Positions 23,637 to 35,034 of a stretch of DNA of 64,000 nt are shown here, one piece after another. Below the pieces are notes generated by a model. It made no database searches and was not told where the DNA came from. It saw only the letters and a program-made list of their open reading frames with translations. Source of the DNA: Ailurus styani (taxonomy: Eukaryota; Chordata; Mammalia; Carnivora; Ailuridae); NCBI GenBank assembly GCA_002007465.1, contig LNAC01000336.1, positions 801,526 through 865,525 on the forward strand. Reading direction: 5' to 3'. The position numbers and the translations under genes are program-made. The first letter of the stretch is position 1. Each line of letters opens with the position of its first letter.

Positions 23637-24115
23637 TTCTTTGAATATCACTATATCTATGGTAGGTAGAATTTTGGTCTTCGTTAGCTTTAGGCCTTGG
23701 TTTTACTCCCGTGATTTATATTATGTTCCACGGCAAACGAACTTTGTAGATGTAATAGAAAGCAGAAGAGGAAGTCAGAGATCAAAAGCATTAGAAAGGA
23801 AGAGATTCTTAAAAAAAAAAAAAAAGGCATTAGAAAGGTTCAACGTGGCATTCCACTAAATGGAGATTTCAGTTCTTCAACTCTGAGGAATTAAATTCTG
23901 CCAACGATCTGAAAAAGCACAAAGCAAAGTCCTCTCCAAGGCCTCCATATAAGATCCCAGCTCGGTTGACCTGGTGATTTCAAACTCATGAGACCCTGAG
24001 CAAGGAAAGCAGTTGAGCCACGCTATGGCCAGATTTCTGAACCATGGGACTGTGAGATAATAAGTAGGTGGTGTTTCAAGTCACTAAATTCATGGTAATA
24101 AAAAGAAACAATAGA
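23637..24115 (+). mobile_element. LTR-like element, probably MLT1-related (ERVL-MaLR)
   Basis: The element shows the order seen in mammalian MaLR-type LTRs: 'tatggtaggtagaatttt', 'tttgtagatgtaat', 'gaggaattaaattctgccaacgatctgaa', 'ggtgatttcaaactcatgagaccctgagcaagg', 'gggactgtgagataataagta', 'aagtcactaaattcatggtaata'. It is a solo, non-coding LTR remnant with no internal genes. The subfamily name is uncertain. A 5' part is interrupted by the micro-insertion at 23800-23826. Confidence 0.5.
23788..23838 (+). mobile_element. Micro-retroinsertion: ten bases plus poly(A), with 12-bp TSD
   Basis: gcattagaaagg occurs at 23788-23799 and again at 23827-23838. Between them is only agagattctt followed by about 15 A and a G. 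An A-tail and flanking duplication are the marks of L1-driven insertion, here of an almost completely 5'-truncated copy. The 'attctt' before the A run resembles the CAN-SINE tail (aaaatcttt-A), so a SINE tail is a plausible source. Confidence 0.7.
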
Positions 24116-25343
24116 AAATAGTACACATTAGAAGTACACAAGATCCTAGAGAGCTTCTTGTTCAACACTCATTTATACATGAGGAGAGTGACCATCCAAG
24201 GTCATAGTATGTAATTGGCTCTGTCATCACTATTACATACTAGTTTCTTAATCTTACCTACTGCATTACTTTATTGATTTGCTCATTAAAAAATATTTTT
24301 TGAATGACTCTTTTATTAAGAATGAAGAAGGCGGGGAGTTTGGGATCCTCCAGGGGATATATTTTTAAGGTACTACTGTGTACTCAGTCTTACATTTAAT
24401 GCTTTATATATAATATTTATTTCTTAAAATCCTGGTATGTAAGTGACTTAGTAGAAAGAGTTATGACATGTATATAAATAAGAATATTTAAAAAATAAAA
24501 TAAGCATTAAATCATACATAGGAGCTATTTGGTAAAAGGGAATTCAGAAAAAGAAAGCCCAACTTTCAATAGAAGTAATCAAGAAAATTTCCATAGAAGT
24601 TCTAACATTGGTCCTAGGACTGCTACATGGTGAGAGTATACTGCATTTTAGGTGCTCTAAAGAGTTCTGGCTGTTCATAGGTTGTCTCTGAACAGCCTGA
24701 ATAAAGGCACCAAGAACAATCCATGCCTGTGATCGGGGCATTTGCCCTCACCTGCCTTTCTTCAATCCTTGAAAATGTGTTTCTTTCATTGGGAATCCCA
24801 TTTGTTTAACTCTACCTACTATGGTTTGAATTCAGGAACCAATTTTGTTGGGTATCTTTTATTCTTTCCTGATTTTCCTCTTTCATGACTTCTTCCAGTA
24901 CCTTATTCTTAGTATGATACACCACAACCAGAGGCTAAGGTATTATTTCTATCCAGGATATTCCTAAATACCAGGCCTCACTGGNATTCTTACCTTATTC
25001 TTAGTATGATACATCACAACCAGAGGCTAAGGTATTATTTCTATCCAGGATATTCCTAAATACCAGGCCTCACTGGTCCATAAGGGGTATCTAAAGATAG
25101 AATGTGAATAAACTAAAACCAAGGAACATGACAATCCCTACAGATGTAATGCATGAGCTGAAATGCAGGCTGGTATGGATGACTTCTTTACCACAGTAGC
25201 TGGATTGTTCTGTTTAATTGGAGTATAGGGTGTGTGAAAATGAAAAGCCTATGTTACAAAGTTATGTTGTTATGAGATAACAGAAGGTCTTAAATACCAA
25301 GTTATAAAATTTGGAGATATAAAGACTTTTAAGAAAAAAGATT
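24116..25343. other. Unassigned non-coding sequence
   Basis: There is a weak antisense MIR-like stretch at 24175-24260 ('catttatacatgaggagagtgaccatccaaggtcatag'). It includes the N-junction duplication at 24899-25076. A 65-codon antisense ORF (24544-24741) has no recognisable domain. Confidence 0.5.
24899..25076. repeat. Direct duplication around a single-N gap (24985)
   Basis: Bases 24899-24984 and 24991-25076 are the same 86-bp sequence with one difference (tacacca versus tacatca), separated by N and five bases. Most likely an unresolved contig overlap. Confidence 0.95.
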
Positions 25344-25360
25344 AAAATTGACCAGATAAA

Positions 25361-25546
25361 GGGCACCTGGGTGGCTCAGTGGGTTAAAGCCTCTGCCTTC
25401 GGCTCAGGTCATGATCTCAGGGTCCTGGGATCGAGACCGCATTGGGCTCCCTGCTCGGCGGGGAGCCTGCTTCCTCCTCTCTCTCTGCCTGCCTCTCTGC
25501 CTACTTGTGATCTCTCTCTGTCAAATAAATAAATAAAATCTTTAAA
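25361..25546 (+). mobile_element. CAN-SINE, youngest-looking copy
   Basis: Close to the consensus throughout (gggcacctgggtggctcagt; ctcaggtcatgatctcaggg; ctgcctctctgcctacttgtgatct; aataaataaaatcttt). A perfect 18-bp target-site duplication (aaaattgaccagataaag) is at 25344-25361 and 25547-25564. Its first base overlaps the SINE head by one g. Likely the most recent insertion in the window. Confidence 0.97.
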
Positions 25547-25609
25547 AAAATTGACCAGATAAAGATTTTATCTCAAAATTAAAAAAGAAAAACAAAGCTT
25601 GTTGAGAAT

Positions 25610-26075
25610 GTAGAGAACTAAAATTTGTTTATTTATTGAATAGCTAATAGATACACATTTACCAAACCCTTGAAAATATAAAAAGATTTCAGTAAAAATT
25701 TTCACACCCATACTCTTTCCTATCCACCCACTTCCCATCCCTGAACATATAATCCATTATTATTTTTGTTTGTTTATGACTCCAGAGTTTTTATACACAT
25801 AGAAGTGTGTGAACACACTTGCCTATCCACGAACGTGTATGCTTTTATCATCTTTAGTCTTAGAAAAATGCTAAAATACTTTGCTGTGTTTTGCTTTTGT
25901 TGTCTGACAATGCATCTTGGATAGCATTCCACAGTAAACAAGAGATTCCATTTCTTCTATAATTATAAAACTCTGCCTTAAGCATTGGAAAGTTTCCAAC
26001 TTTTTATTCCTTCAATCAATGCTTAAATCAATAGTCACATATTCCTACTCTTTTGCACATTTACAGGTATAACAG
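25610..26075 (-). mobile_element. Old LINE-1 (L1M-type) 3' region, antisense
   Basis: 'gaatagctaatagatacac', 'cccacttcccatccctga', 'gactccagagtttttatacacatagaa' and 'ctttgctgtgttttgctttt' follow the order of a mammalian old-L1 3' region read antisense (gaatagctaat..., ctcccacccctg..., tccagagatattctatgcat...). No ORF survives. Confidence 0.45.
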
Positions 26076-26859
26076 AAACAACATTCTGAGGCTTAGAACT
26101 GCTCTGTCAATGCATCCTCACCACGTTGTACTCATCAGAAGTTGTATATTGAGCTAGGAATTCTTATACAGATAATCTTATGAAAGTATGCAACAGCTCT
26201 ACACAGGAAAAACCTATATGATATTGATAAACAAGCATTATATATTGAAATTAGGTACATATATTATTTAAAATATTTTAGGTTATTGATAGTCTCTAAA
26301 TTTGTTAAATTAATAAAATGAAAGTAATTTCAAGAAGGTATCACTTGAAATGCATGCTCTTGGAGTATAAAAAATATATTATTGTTGGCACCTCAGGAGG
26401 AAAAAAACAATATAATATGAAAAAATTCACCTCAGAGAAGAAAGTCAGTGGGAAAGAAATGAAAGTCAGATTGGTTTATATATAAAAACAGCTGGAAAGC
26501 CCCTAGTTGGCTGAATTCAGTAATTTCTAGGTTATTCCAAGGTAGATGTATGTGTATTTTAGGTTGTTTTTAAGATGTCTCACAATTAAGACAACAGTGT
26601 GTACAATGTGTTTATGATTAGAAAGGTTATATTCATGTCTGAACAAGAAATTGTCTTTCTTAAAAAAAATTTACCAGAGAATAAAACATTGAAAATGTCT
26701 AGTTACAATCTGGGTTTGCACTGACTATATTTTAATATTATAAATATTAAAATATATTTCTCTTTTCATTTTCAATAATAAACAAATGATGTTGAGAATG
26801 TGACACTGGAGTTGTAGGCCTAAGCTGAGAGGTTAATAAAAGATTAGTCTTCATGAACA
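26076..26859. other. Unassigned non-coding sequence
   Basis: Very AT-rich. It includes a local inverted repeat-like patch near 26730-26760 (ttttaatatta taaa taatattaaaa type). No gene. Confidence 0.5.
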
Positions 26860-27035
26860 TGAGCTGAGTTTAATCTCTTGATGCCTTCACTAGCTGTGTG
26901 ATATGGGGAAAGTCATTTTACGTTTATAATATTCAATTTCTACATATGACAATAATCTTAATAATTTAAACTTTATTCTGCCATTTTGAAGACAGCTAAA
27001 ATGACTAAAGCATTTAACACAATGTTAGGCACAGC
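26860..27035 (+). repeat. MIR SINE remnant
   Basis: 'cactagctgtgtgatatggggaaagtcattttacg' matches MIR 'ttactagctgtgtgaccttgggcaagttacttaac'. The 3' side 'tgactaaagcatttaacacaatgttaggcacagca' matches 'catgtaaagcgcttagaacagtgcctggcaca'. Confidence 0.75.
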
Positions 27036-29704
27036 ATTTTCATCATTACCATCATCATCACCATCACTTCCTATAGGTTTAGATTATGTAGGGCCATAAT
27101 ACATGATCTTGACCTGCCAGGAGCCAAAAAACTGGAGTAAATCTCTTATGGGTAGGTTATAAGCTCCTTGTGGGTGAAGATCATATGTTATTCATACTTA
27201 ACTCCCCAAAATAAGGTCAACAACAGAATAAACCAATATTAACAGAGCATCTACCGTGTATTATACATTCCATTAAATATTTTCCAGGTATCTTAAGATA
27301 AGTGCTGGTAACTCTTACTAAACCGTAAGTCCTTTAATGCTAAAGAACTGTATGTAGGGAACCTGGCCACAGAGACAGATCTCTTCCCCCACAGGTTGTA
27401 GATTCCCTATAACCTCCCCTGTTTTCTCCCCAGGACCTAGAATTGTGTCAGGAACACAGTAGACATTCAGTTCAAATTTGTGGAATAAAAAAATAACATA
27501 AGAATTAAAGCCTGAATATCAGATTCTTTATGAACTAAAAGTTAGATACCTTTATCTTTCTTTTCATAACTTTTCTCATGGAAAATGATTCTTTGTTCTG
27601 AATTATAACTTAGGCTCATTTTCCTACATTGTTTTTATGGAAATTTTGAAGAATTATGTCTGTGTATCACAAGTAAAATCAATTGAACTAAAATATTAAT
27701 TTGGCTGGTAACATCACAATATGTCCCTATTTTGCTTTGACGAGATAGTGTGCATGATGAACCTAACTTGGCCCATATTTTTAATTATAACTGTTATTAA
27801 AGAGTTTTTACTTTAGTGTCTGTAGATTTTACTTCCAAAGCCAATAAAAATGAATCCCAGCAGTAATTTATGAGCACCATTTCCCCTGTAGGTGGCTTCT
27901 GAATTAAACCCACCACAGTTCAGTAAGTGTCTGCCAAAGATGAGCCCCGAGGAATGGCTATTCACAAAGCTGCATGCTACAGTCAATGTGGACTTTTCAA
28001 GGGCTGGTTCTCATCATTTGTTCAGTTCATTAGTCTTACTGCCTTCCAAATAAGCAAATCAGATTACTGTAGGACGATGGGCCAAATATTAATAGATATT
28101 ATTATTCTGAGAATTAATTTTCAAGTCACAGTGTAGATATGCTGGAAAAGCTTAAAATGATATTCTTCTCTTGAATCAATTCCCCCATCTGTTGGCATGA
28201 ACTCAACTCATATCCAACACATTTGATACCATTGGGAGAGAGGTTCAATTTAAATTAGACACAATTTAAGTCTGAAAATAACTTGACTGAAAAGGAGCTA
28301 CTTACTTAAATGCATACAGTGATGTAGATATGTACATATAAGCTAATTAATTGGAATTAAATGGTTATTGATTAACCTAATAAAGTCTGGCTTCCTAAAA
28401 TGGATAAATTCAATGTCCTTCAAAGGAGTTCAAACTAACTCAGGCTGTTTCTCCTTTTTATTAATTTATTTAGTATCTTTTATTTACATACTTGAATTAA
28501 AAAAGACTCATGTTTGCTTGTCTGTTTTACTAAGGTACGTAAGTGGATAGGATTATGATTAATGTAAACAGATGAGATTAGCGTTTAGTTTTTAACAGGC
28601 CCCTGGAAGCAGAATCAATAAATCAACATCATTAAAGCACCCACTTTCCTTGGAAATGGGTTTCTTCACAATGGAGTTTTATCTCATGTCCCAAGAATTA
28701 AAACAGGTCTTATAATAGCTCATTATATAGTTTTAAAGAATAAAATATCTGGGTGAATTTGTGTTTTCTCTTCTAAAAATAAGCTTATGCACCTCATTAA
28801 TAATCTCCAAGTGTCAAAGTTAAGTTGCTCCATAAATAAAAAGATAAAGTAAAATTCCAAAGAAATTGTTCAGTAAGATTATCTGTGTAAAGTCTCTAAA
28901 ATGACCAGCTTGTATGCCTAAGCTCATGGAAAAATCAATTTCTGAATCAGAGAACCAAAGCTCTTTGAGTTAAATGGAAACAAAATAATCATCTGGTAAT
29001 AAAGAAAAGACCACTAAATTAGATGGGGACTGTGAAGGATTTGGACATTATTACACATGCTAGTATTATCATCTTCATCACCATTGTCATCATTATTAAT
29101 ATTTTTCAGATGTTATTTCAACACTCAGGAAAATTAACACACTCAATGAAGAGAACAAAACCCCAAGCTTTGTTACCTAATTGCACATTTAAATCTCACC
29201 CAAATATCAAGTACAAGAATATAATGTTACCAGATCCAGTTAAGGGGAACCTTAATAAATAGAACTTTGCTTGAATATCACCTTTTGATATAATGTACAT
29301 CGTTCCACTTATTGTTTATTAATTGATCGGACATTTGTCTTCTCAGTTCATATTTTTCTAGGAAGAGGGTGTAATCTTCTAAGTACAAACTGATTACAAA
29401 ATTCCCATATGGCTATTCTTTCCAGATATAATAAAAATACGTTTGGTTATAACCAAAAGTATGAAGGATTCCATGAAGCCATAGAATAAGCTTGGCACAT
29501 TGTCCTAAAACATCCCTGTTTTATAAATTCTAAATAATGAAAGCTATTATTTTGATATTGTATTAAGGGTTAGAATGCTACATTTATATGAACTCTAGTG
29601 ATGAGAAACATAAATTGAATTATTGTTCCTATAGATTTGAAAAAGTTAAAGACAAATTAATTATATTGTTGACTGGTAAATGTTGTTAAGAGTCAAACTT
29701 TCAA
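27036..29704. other. Long unique-looking stretch; possible conserved non-coding DNA
   Basis: Repeat-poor by eye. It holds a short (ATC/ATT)n patch at 27040-27068 and a similar one at 29060-29100. The blocks near 27700-27830, 27900-28130 and 28600-28760 have even composition and homeodomain-like taatta cores. They look more like retained unique sequence than decayed transposon. No coding exon is evident. Confidence 0.45.
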
Positions 29705-29890
29705 GCTTATGTTTTCTCCGTGCCACTTGATTTTTCTGTGATTTTAGTTAAACTCATCTTTTCAACTTCTAGGTATCTCATCTTTCAAAGGCAGGGGAGC
29801 ATATTAGGACCTAACTCACAGAATTGTTGTGACTACTACATTGTTTAAGACATGTAAGATGCTTCATGTAGAATCTAGGAAAATACTAAT
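29705..29890 (+). repeat. Possible MIR remnant
   Basis: 'ctcatctttcaaaggcaggggagcatattaggacctaactcacagaattgttgtgac' resembles MIR 'ctcatctgtaaaatgggg...agtacctacctcatagggttgttgtgagg'. Followed by 'taagacatgtaagatgcttcatgtagaatctagg'. Confidence 0.5.
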
Positions 29891-30655
29891 GGCCCATTCT
29901 TAGGCACTGTGAGTAAAGTATGGTTCACACTATCCATCTCCTTAAAGACCAGAGAACTTCAAGAAGGCACATAACGTGGAAATGTACAATGTTATACACA
30001 GAGACAGCTAAGTGCTCGGAGAAGCCAAGTAAATTTCTACATTATAAGAGGTCATTCTTCTCCTCTCCTTAATCTAACAATTTATTCTAAAGACAGTCAC
30101 TGGAAAGTCACTGATAAAGAAGTCCACAAGGACTTTACTTCCTTTCTGGAAGGAGAAGACAGAAAAATACACACGAGTATCAGTGACTAAATAAGCACTA
30201 CCAGACTCATATTTCCTTGTTTATTCATAAAGAACAAAGATATTAATCATAAAATTACTCTAAAGTATATAATAATTGGAGAGTGACTGTGCCATGTTGA
30301 CATATTGGGAGAGGTGAGTGACTCCATATTAAGAAGGTTTTATTAGTAATGTACATCCAAATGGGCTCCTCTGAAGAACCTCCAGGATGATAAGATTTCT
30401 AAAATAATCATGAATTTATCACATAGGAAAGACAACCAGAGATAAAACATTTCAACTTGAATCTATTAATTTACCAGGAAGGAAATACATACTGACAAAG
30501 AAATAGTTCATGAAGTAGCCCACTGAGGGGAAAAGAAGTCATAGTTTCTGTAAGTGCTAAAAAGTGGAAGTTCATGGTTGTCATACATATTAGCACACTG
30601 GATAGGACAGAATGAGTCCATAATTTTGCACACAGTTGGTTAAAAGTTAGGTCCA
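29891..30655. other. Unassigned non-coding sequence
   Basis: No gene, no recognised repeat. A splice-donor-like gaggtgagtga occurs near 30309 but no supporting exon structure is visible. Confidence 0.5.
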
Positions 30656-30659
30656 GTAG

Positions 30660-32455
30660 CAGAAAAAGAAATTAAAAAAAAACATTTACAACTGAATGAG
30701 AAAGAATAAAATACTTAGGAATAAACTTGACCAGAAAGGTGAATAATATATACTCTGAAAACTATAAAACACTGATAAAAGAAACTGAAGATAAAACAAA
30801 TAAATGGGAAGATATTCCATGCTCATAGATTGGAAGAATTAATACTGTTAAAATGTCCACAGTACCCAAAGCAATCTGTAAATTCAAAAAGCAATCCCTA
30901 TCAAAATACGAATAGCACTTTTCACAAAACTTGAATACTAAAATTGGAATGGAACTACAGAAGACCCCCCAAATAGCCAAAGCAATCCTGAAAAAGAACA
31001 AAGTTGGAAGTATCACAATACCATATTTTAAGATATACTAAAAATCTTTAGTAATCAAAACAGTATGGTACTGGCACAGATCAATGGAACAGAATAGAAA
31101 GCCCAGAAATAAAGCCATGATTACATGGCCAATTAATCTATGATAAAGGAGGCAAGAATATACAATGGCGAAGACTGTCTCTTTAACAAATGGTGCTGGG
31201 AAAACTGGTCAGATACATCCAAAAGAATGAAACTGGACCACTTGCTTACACCACACACAAAAATAAACTCAAAGTGGATTAAAGACCTAAATGTGAGACC
31301 TGAAACCATAAAAATCCCAGAAGAGAGTGCACAGGCAGTATTTTCTTTGACATGGCTGGTAGCAATATTTTACTAGATATGTCTCCTGAGCCAAGGGGGA
31401 AAAAAGCAAAACTAAACTATTGGGGCTACATCAAAATAAAAAGTTCTTGCACAGCAAAGGAAAGGATCAACAACAAAAGAGACAACCTACTGATTGAGAG
31501 AAGGTATTTGCAAATGATATGTCCAATAAGGGGTTAATGTCCAAAATATATAAAGGACTTATACAACTTAACCCTAAAAAAATAAACAATCCAATTAAAA
31601 ATGGGCAGAGGACCTGAATAGACATTTTTCCAAAGAAGATATACAAATGGCCAACACAACATGAAAAGATGTTCGGCATCACTAATCATCAGAGAAATGC
31701 AAATCAAAACCACAATGAGATATCACCATCCACCAGTTAGAATGGCTAAAATCAAAATGACAAGAAATAGTAAGTGTTGGCAAGGATATGAAAAAGGAAC
31801 CCTTGTGCATTGTTGATAGGACTGTAAATTGGTGCAGCCACCATGGAAACAGTATGGAGTTTCCTCAAAAAATTAAAAATAGAAATAGAAAAAATAGAAA
31901 TACCATATGGTCCAGTGATATTTACCCTAACGATAAGAAAACATGGTGTACACACACACACACACACACACACAAATATACACACACGGTGGAATATTAT
32001 ACACCCATAAAAAGGATAAGATTTGCCATTTGAGACAACATGGAGGGGCCTAGAGGGTATTATGCTAACTGAAGTAAGTCAGACTGAGAAAGACAAATAT
32101 CAAATGATTCCAACCATAAGTGGAGTCTAAAAAACAAAAACAATGAATAAACAAATAAAAACAGAAGCAGACCTATAAATACAGAGGAAAAACCAATGGT
32201 TGTCAGAGGGGAGGGAACTGGGAGATTGAATAAAATGGGTAAAGGGGAGAGGGAGATACAGATTTCCAGCAATGGAATGAATAAGTCATGGGAATAACAG
32301 GCAGAGCATAAGGAATACAGTCAGTGAAATTGTAATAGTGATGTAACAAGACAGATGGTAGCTATACTTGTGGTGAACATGGCATAATGTATAAACCTGT
32401 GAAATTACTAAGTTGTACACCTGAAATTAATGAAACATTGTGCATCAACAATACA
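30660..32455 (+). mobile_element. 5'-truncated LINE-1 (L1MA-like), ORF2 3' half plus 3' UTR
   Basis: It runs from the ORF2 region after the reverse-transcriptase core ('atacttaggaataaacttgacc') through 'gatattccatgctcatagattggaag', 'catcagagaaatgcaaatcaaaacca' and the 3' UTR ('tggagtctaaaaaacaaa', 'gttgtacacctgaaattaatg'). It ends in a (GAAA)n-type tail. Surviving ORF pieces at 31140-31376 and 31352-31537 read as ORF2 C-terminus but in different frames, so the copy is inactive. An (AC)n run at 31950-31974 interrupts it. Confidence 0.92.
31950..31974. repeat. (AC)12 microsatellite inside L1
   Basis: Uninterrupted AC within the L1, just before 'tggaatattatacacccataaaaa', followed by a second short acacacac. 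The equivalent site in the L1 at 50.2 kb also carries a microsatellite. Confidence 0.95.
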
Positions 32456-32462
32456 GAAAGAA

Positions 32463-32518
<56 letters not shown>

Positions 32519-32557
32519 AAAGAGAAAAGAAAAGAAAAGAAAGAAAAAAAAAGAAAA
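32456..32557 (+). repeat. (GAAA)n tail of the L1
   Basis: About 100 bases of GAAA units grading to A-rich, directly after the L1 3' end. This is the usual outcome of slippage in an L1 poly(A) tail. The Lys/Glu-rich ORFs across it are artefacts. Confidence 0.95.
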
Positions 32558-32671
32558 ATTGGAAGGAAAAAATGTTATGTCTAGTAAAGGTCTAGTGTCC
32601 TGGAATCACTCACAGTTCATGGTCTTTTATTAATCCCATCTGCCTAAAAACAATTTGTGTATCCCCTAGGC

Positions 32672-32862
32672 TTCTGGTTCTTAAAGTGTGTTCCCAAATC
32701 TACACCAACAGCATCACCTTCGAACTTGTAAGAACTGTAAATCCAAGTCTCCCCCAAACACCTGTTGAACCAGAATCTCAGGAGTAAGGTCCTACAATCC
32801 ATGTTTTAACAAGCTGTACGAGTGATTCTGATGCAGGCTAATGTTTGGAATTCACCATCCCA
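32672..32862 (+). mobile_element. MER5-like hAT (Charlie) DNA transposon remnant
   Basis: 'ggttcttaaagtgtgttccc', 'cagcatcacc', 'cttgtaagaactgtaaatcc', 'gaaccagaatctcaggag', 'gttttaacaagctgtacgagtgattctgatgcagg', 'tttggaattcacc' match MER5A/B in order (ggttctcaaagtgtggtccc ... agtttgagaaccact). Non-autonomous, about 190 bp, dead. Confidence 0.8.
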
Positions 32863-33198
32863 GGTAAATATTTATGGAAGTGAGTTTTTTCCCTTTTATA
32901 AAGTCCTATTCTTACTAGATAACACAAAATAGTAGTACATTAAAGAAAAATCTACAGCTTCAGTCTACCAATAGTCTTTAGTACCTGGAACATACTTTTC
33001 CAAATGATAGCTGATACCTCCTCAAGAAAACTACTCAGTAGAACAGGACAGAAAGCCTGGAAGACCAAATTAAGATGCCCAAAGCACACATGTTTATTCT
33101 ATCAGTTTAAAACATACAACAGGAATCAAGGAAAGGGAGATGGGGTGAGCTAACACCCTTGGAGTGGAATATACATGTAATTGAAATACTATTATGTC
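32863..33198. other. Unassigned non-coding sequence
   Basis: Nothing recognised between the MER5-like remnant and the MLT1 LTR. Confidence 0.5.
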
Positions 33199-33561
33199 TG
33201 TCATGGGCTGAATTCACATGTCCAAGCCCTAACCCCCAGAGTGACTGCAATTGGAGTTAGGACCAGTAAGGAAATAATTAAGGTTAAAGGAGTACATAGA
33301 GGTGGGACCCTGATCAAATAGAATTATTGTACTTAGAAGAAGAAACACCAGAAATCTGAGAAACCAAGGAAAAATCACATGAGCACACAGCAAAAAGGCA
33401 GCCATCTACAAACCTGGGAGGGGACCATCACCAAGAACCAAATCATCTAACACCTTGATACAGGACTTCCAAGTCTCTAGACCTCTGATAAATACATGTG
33501 TGTTGTTTCGGCCACCCAGTCTGTGGTATTTTGTTAGAGCAACCCAAGTGGACTAAAACGC
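33199..33561 (+). mobile_element. MLT1-type solo LTR (ERVL-MaLR)
   Basis: It starts 'tgtcatgggctgaattcacatgtccaagccctaacccccag', contains 'aattaaggttaaagg', 'ttagaagaagaaac', 'acaccttgatacaggacttccaagtctctag', 'tgtgttgtttcggccacccagtctgtggtattttgttagagcaaccc' and ends 'gactaaaac'. This order is diagnostic for MLT1. About 360 bp, no internal region, no coding capacity. Confidence 0.85.
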
Positions 33562-33835
33562 TGTCTGAATCCTCTGTCTTAAATGGTCAGATGTCTTTTA
33601 ACTCTCAGCCTACCCCACTGGTGGTGTGGTGACAAGGACTAGAGTTGAGATTCGAGACAAGAGGCTGACAGATGGAAGGTGCTAAGAGCCAACAAGCCAT
33701 ACTTGCTCTGTTAAAGAATGGAAGGGTGCTGACACCTGCTATCGTTGTAACTGACTGGCTAAGATGCTTAGCTGCTCTAGGTTTTGTCTGCCTGAGGCCA
33801 GAACTGGATCATAATGGGTGTCACAAGTATAGTTT
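33562..33835. other. Unassigned non-coding sequence
   Basis: Short unique stretch between the LTR and the palindromic element. No feature seen. Confidence 0.5.
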
Positions 33836-34030
33836 TGCCAGATAAAACACAGGTCCTGAGTTCTATTCAAATTTTGGATAAACAACCTTTATTTTGAGTA
33901 CAAGTATGTCCCAAATATTGCATGGGTCATTCTTACAGTAACAAACAAACAAAAAACAAAAAACCTGCATTGTTTATCTAAAATGCAAATCTAATTGGGT
34001 GTCCTATATTTTCATTTGCTAAGTCTGGCA
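33836..34030. mobile_element. 195-bp palindromic DNA transposon (MER53-like)
   Basis: The two ends are inverted copies. The left end begins tgccagataaaacacagg and reads 'ttttggataaacaacctttatttt'. The right end, reverse-complemented, begins tgccagacttagcaaatgaa and reads 'attttagataaacaatgcag'. The centre holds 'agtatgtcccaaatattgcatggg'. Length and layout fit the near-palindromic MER53-type mammalian element. The exact name is from memory. Confidence 0.7.
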
Positions 34031-34790
34031 ATCCAACATCAGTGGATGTCTATTTGGTTTAATGATGTTGTCTATCAGGAGCTTTCATGATTTGTTCCCT
34101 ATATTTAAGTTTTACTTGGTGTTTCTATCTTTTTCTAAGGCCCTTTTGATTCCTCCATCCTTTTCATCTATATTCAAAACACATGTGTTCCTTTTATTCT
34201 ATGACTAATATGTCTGACAAATTACTAATCATTATGCATATTTATCACTTCTCATGAGTTTCATCCATCCTGTTGTTTCTTCCCTATTAGAGCTGAATAA
34301 AATACTCTCAAAGAATAATAAGCACTTATTGTACCAATTTTACCAGTGATGATCATGGCATTTCCTTCTCAAACCATAATTAGTTTAGGGACAGAGTACA
34401 CATTTGACTCATCTTTGGGGGGGACCCTGTTGCAGCTCAGCCTCGCCCATTGTTGAGGCCAAAAGTTCCTACCAATATTCAACCTACCCAAATTTTGGAC
34501 CAATACCTGCAGAAGCAGGTGAAAATTTCTTCTCAGTGGGGAAGAAATATGGTAGTATAGAAATAAAACCATTGTTAGGTGGGCTTAAGCCTACCACGTC
34601 AGTAAGCCTTTGTTTTCTTCTTGTCATTTACATGTCACTCCTGTCTTAACATACTTCAGTAGAACATAACTGCCCCTAGGAAAAAGACCACTACCCCTTC
34701 TGTGGCTTACAAGTTAGCCCAGGACACATTTCAGTTCCTTGTACATGTATTTGTTTTCAAGAGTTAGACATTTTTTATATTATTTACCTT
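34031..34790. other. Unassigned non-coding sequence
   Basis: Overlapping ORFs on both strands at 34369-34649 (67 and 81 codons) carry no recognisable motifs. The region includes a ggggggg run near 34417-34423. No gene called. Confidence 0.5.
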
Positions 34791-34806
34791 CCAGTGGAAT
34801 TTTTTT

Positions 34807-35019
34807 TTAAAGATTTTACTTATTTTTGCGAGAGAGGAAGAGTGAGAGCAGACAAGCCTGTGCAAGACAGGGCATGAGATGGGGGAGTGGCAGAGGGAGA
34901 AGGAGAAGCAGGCTCCCCCATGAGCAGGGAGCCAGATGTGGGGCTCCATCCCAGGACCCTGTGATCATGACCTGAGCAGAAGGCAGATGCTTAGCTGCCT
35001 GAGCCACCCAAGCACCCCT
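34807..35019 (-). mobile_element. CAN-SINE, reverse orientation, young
   Basis: It starts within a T-run and 'aaagattttacttatttttgcg' and ends 'gagccacccaagcacccct'. A perfect 15-bp target-site duplication (cagtggaattttttt) is at 34792-34806 and 35020-35034. Confidence 0.96.
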
Positions 35020-35034
35020 CAGTGGAATTTTTTT

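Noticed and set aside
30000..30045. U6-like start (gtgctcggagaagcc)
   Set aside because: Only the first bases are similar. The rest of U6 is absent and there is no T-run terminator.
32387..32633. Lys/Glu-rich overlapping ORFs
   Set aside because: They are the translated (GAAA)n tail of an L1.
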